A stretch of DNA of 6,308 bases from Nostoc sp. CHAB 5715 (lineage in GTDB: Bacteria > Cyanobacteriota > Cyanobacteriia > Cyanobacteriales > Nostocaceae): positions 1-6,308 of the forward strand of contig NZ_JAIVFR010000404.1 of NCBI RefSeq assembly GCF_020829685.1, given 5' to 3'. Shown piece after piece: positions 5,791 through 6,308 of the stretch. Under the pieces are notes generated by a model that saw only the letters and a program-made list of their open reading frames with translations, was not told the DNA's origin and made no database searches. A program made the translations under genes and the position numbers. Position 1 is the first letter of the stretch. Every line of letters starts with the position of its first letter.

Positions 5791-6308
5791 AAACTTTTCA
5801 AAGTTTGTGAGAATAACTCCAGGGCTCTGATCAACCTCGGAATTCTCTCGGATTCATCAAACATCAGTGTTCTTTTGCGGAGATGTAGCGTAACAAGCCC
5901 ATGAACGGTCGCCCACACCATCATCGAAAGGTCATCCAAATCGTAGCCTTTGAAATGCCCGGCATCGAGACATCTCTGTACCACGGCTTTCAGCATGCCG
6001 AATGCCCTGTTGCCATCTTCCCAGATGTCGTCGCTACAGGCCAGGGCTTCAATGGGTGAAATCATCAGGAACATCAGGTCATATAATTCCGGATTTTCAA
6101 GGCCATACCGGAGGTATTGTTCTCCCATACCGATCAGCTGATCCATGGGGTTTTCAATATAAGCCACCGCTTCAAATGATTTTATAAGCCCGATAAAGGA
6201 TTCGCTGTGTAAGGCAAAAAGCAGTTCGTTTTTGTCTTTGAAATACAGATAGATGGTACCCGGACTGTATTCTATAGCATCGGCGATGTTACGGATACTT
6301 GTTTTTTC
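5787..6308 (-). CDS. TetR/AcrR-family transcriptional regulator, N-terminus beyond the right edge
   Basis: The frame is open from the right edge (6308) to the TGA at 5787, giving 173 residues. The first residues, TSIRNIADAIEYSPGTIYLYF followed by KDKNELLFAL, are the helix-turn-helix and following helix of a TetR DNA-binding domain, so only about 20-25 N-terminal residues are missing. The GTG at 6167 is an internal valine, not the start. The rest is a helical ligand-binding domain that includes YLRYGLENPELYDLMFLM and the WATVHGLVTLHL stretch seen in the WHG-type TetR C-terminal domain. Such proteins repress neighbouring genes until a small hydrophobic ligand binds. It overlaps the next gene by 4 bases (ATGA), implying that it is the first gene of the operon and autoregulated. 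Its operator would lie outside the window. Confidence 0.9.
   Translation of the reverse strand, partial: EKTSIRNIADAIEYSPGTIYLYFKDKNELLFALHSESFIGLIKSFEAVAYIENPMDQLIGMGEQYLRYGLENPELYDLMFLMISPIEALACSDDIWEDGNRAFGMLKAVVQRCLDAGHFKGYDLDDLSMMVWATVHGLVTLHLRKRTLMFDESERIPRLIRALELFSQTLKSL

Overview
This window appears to be a chimera of two unrelated bacterial genomes, joined at about positions 2145-2157. The left third (1 to about 2157) looks like a filamentous, heterocyst-forming cyanobacterium (Nostoc/Anabaena-like). It has a CHASE2-type sensor protein, heptamer tandem repeats of the kind scattered through Nostocales genomes, a LabA/NYN-domain gene, and the first 80 codons of a cyanobacterial leuA. 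The right two thirds (about 2145 to 6308) look like a Bacteroidota chromosome. All genes there are on the minus strand, closely packed, richer in G+C, and mostly lack strong Shine-Dalgarno sequences. Both taxonomic assignments rest on recognising protein families and sequence style; no database search was possible.

Cyanobacterial part: an N-terminal fragment of a CHASE2 protein runs off the left edge on the minus strand (1-394). About 900 bases without a convincing gene follow (395-1302). This stretch holds an 8-bp inverted repeat, two adjacent heptamer arrays that are imperfect reverse complements of each other, and an extended -10 promoter just before the next gene. The NYN-domain gene (1303-1824) reads cleanly end to end except for one in-frame TAA at codon 55. 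The leuA gene starts at 1918 and is cut off by the junction after the conserved LeuA N-terminus.

Bacteroidota part, in transcription order (right to left): a TetR-family repressor (N-terminus beyond the right edge), an unrecognised four-helix membrane protein, a DUF3995 membrane protein, a flavodoxin-fold NAD(P)H:quinone-type oxidoreductase, a DUF4260 membrane protein, a hotdog-fold PaaI-like thioesterase, and a TolC-type outer-membrane efflux protein. Short gaps (5 and 8 bp) and overlaps (4 and 20 bp) suggest one or two operons, probably under the TetR regulator. TetR plus TolC often precedes a membrane-fusion protein and an inner-membrane pump. Here any such genes would lie past the end of tolC, where the sequence switches to cyanobacterial DNA.

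The two genomes meet inside two coding sequences, leuA on the plus strand and tolC on the minus strand, and both read correctly through the same 13 bases. This is what an assembly or amplification chimera at a short shared sequence would look like, for example from a non-axenic cyanobacterial culture or a metagenome. I see no novel defence, mobile or RNA system here. The less-characterised content is the TetR-linked cluster of small membrane proteins.
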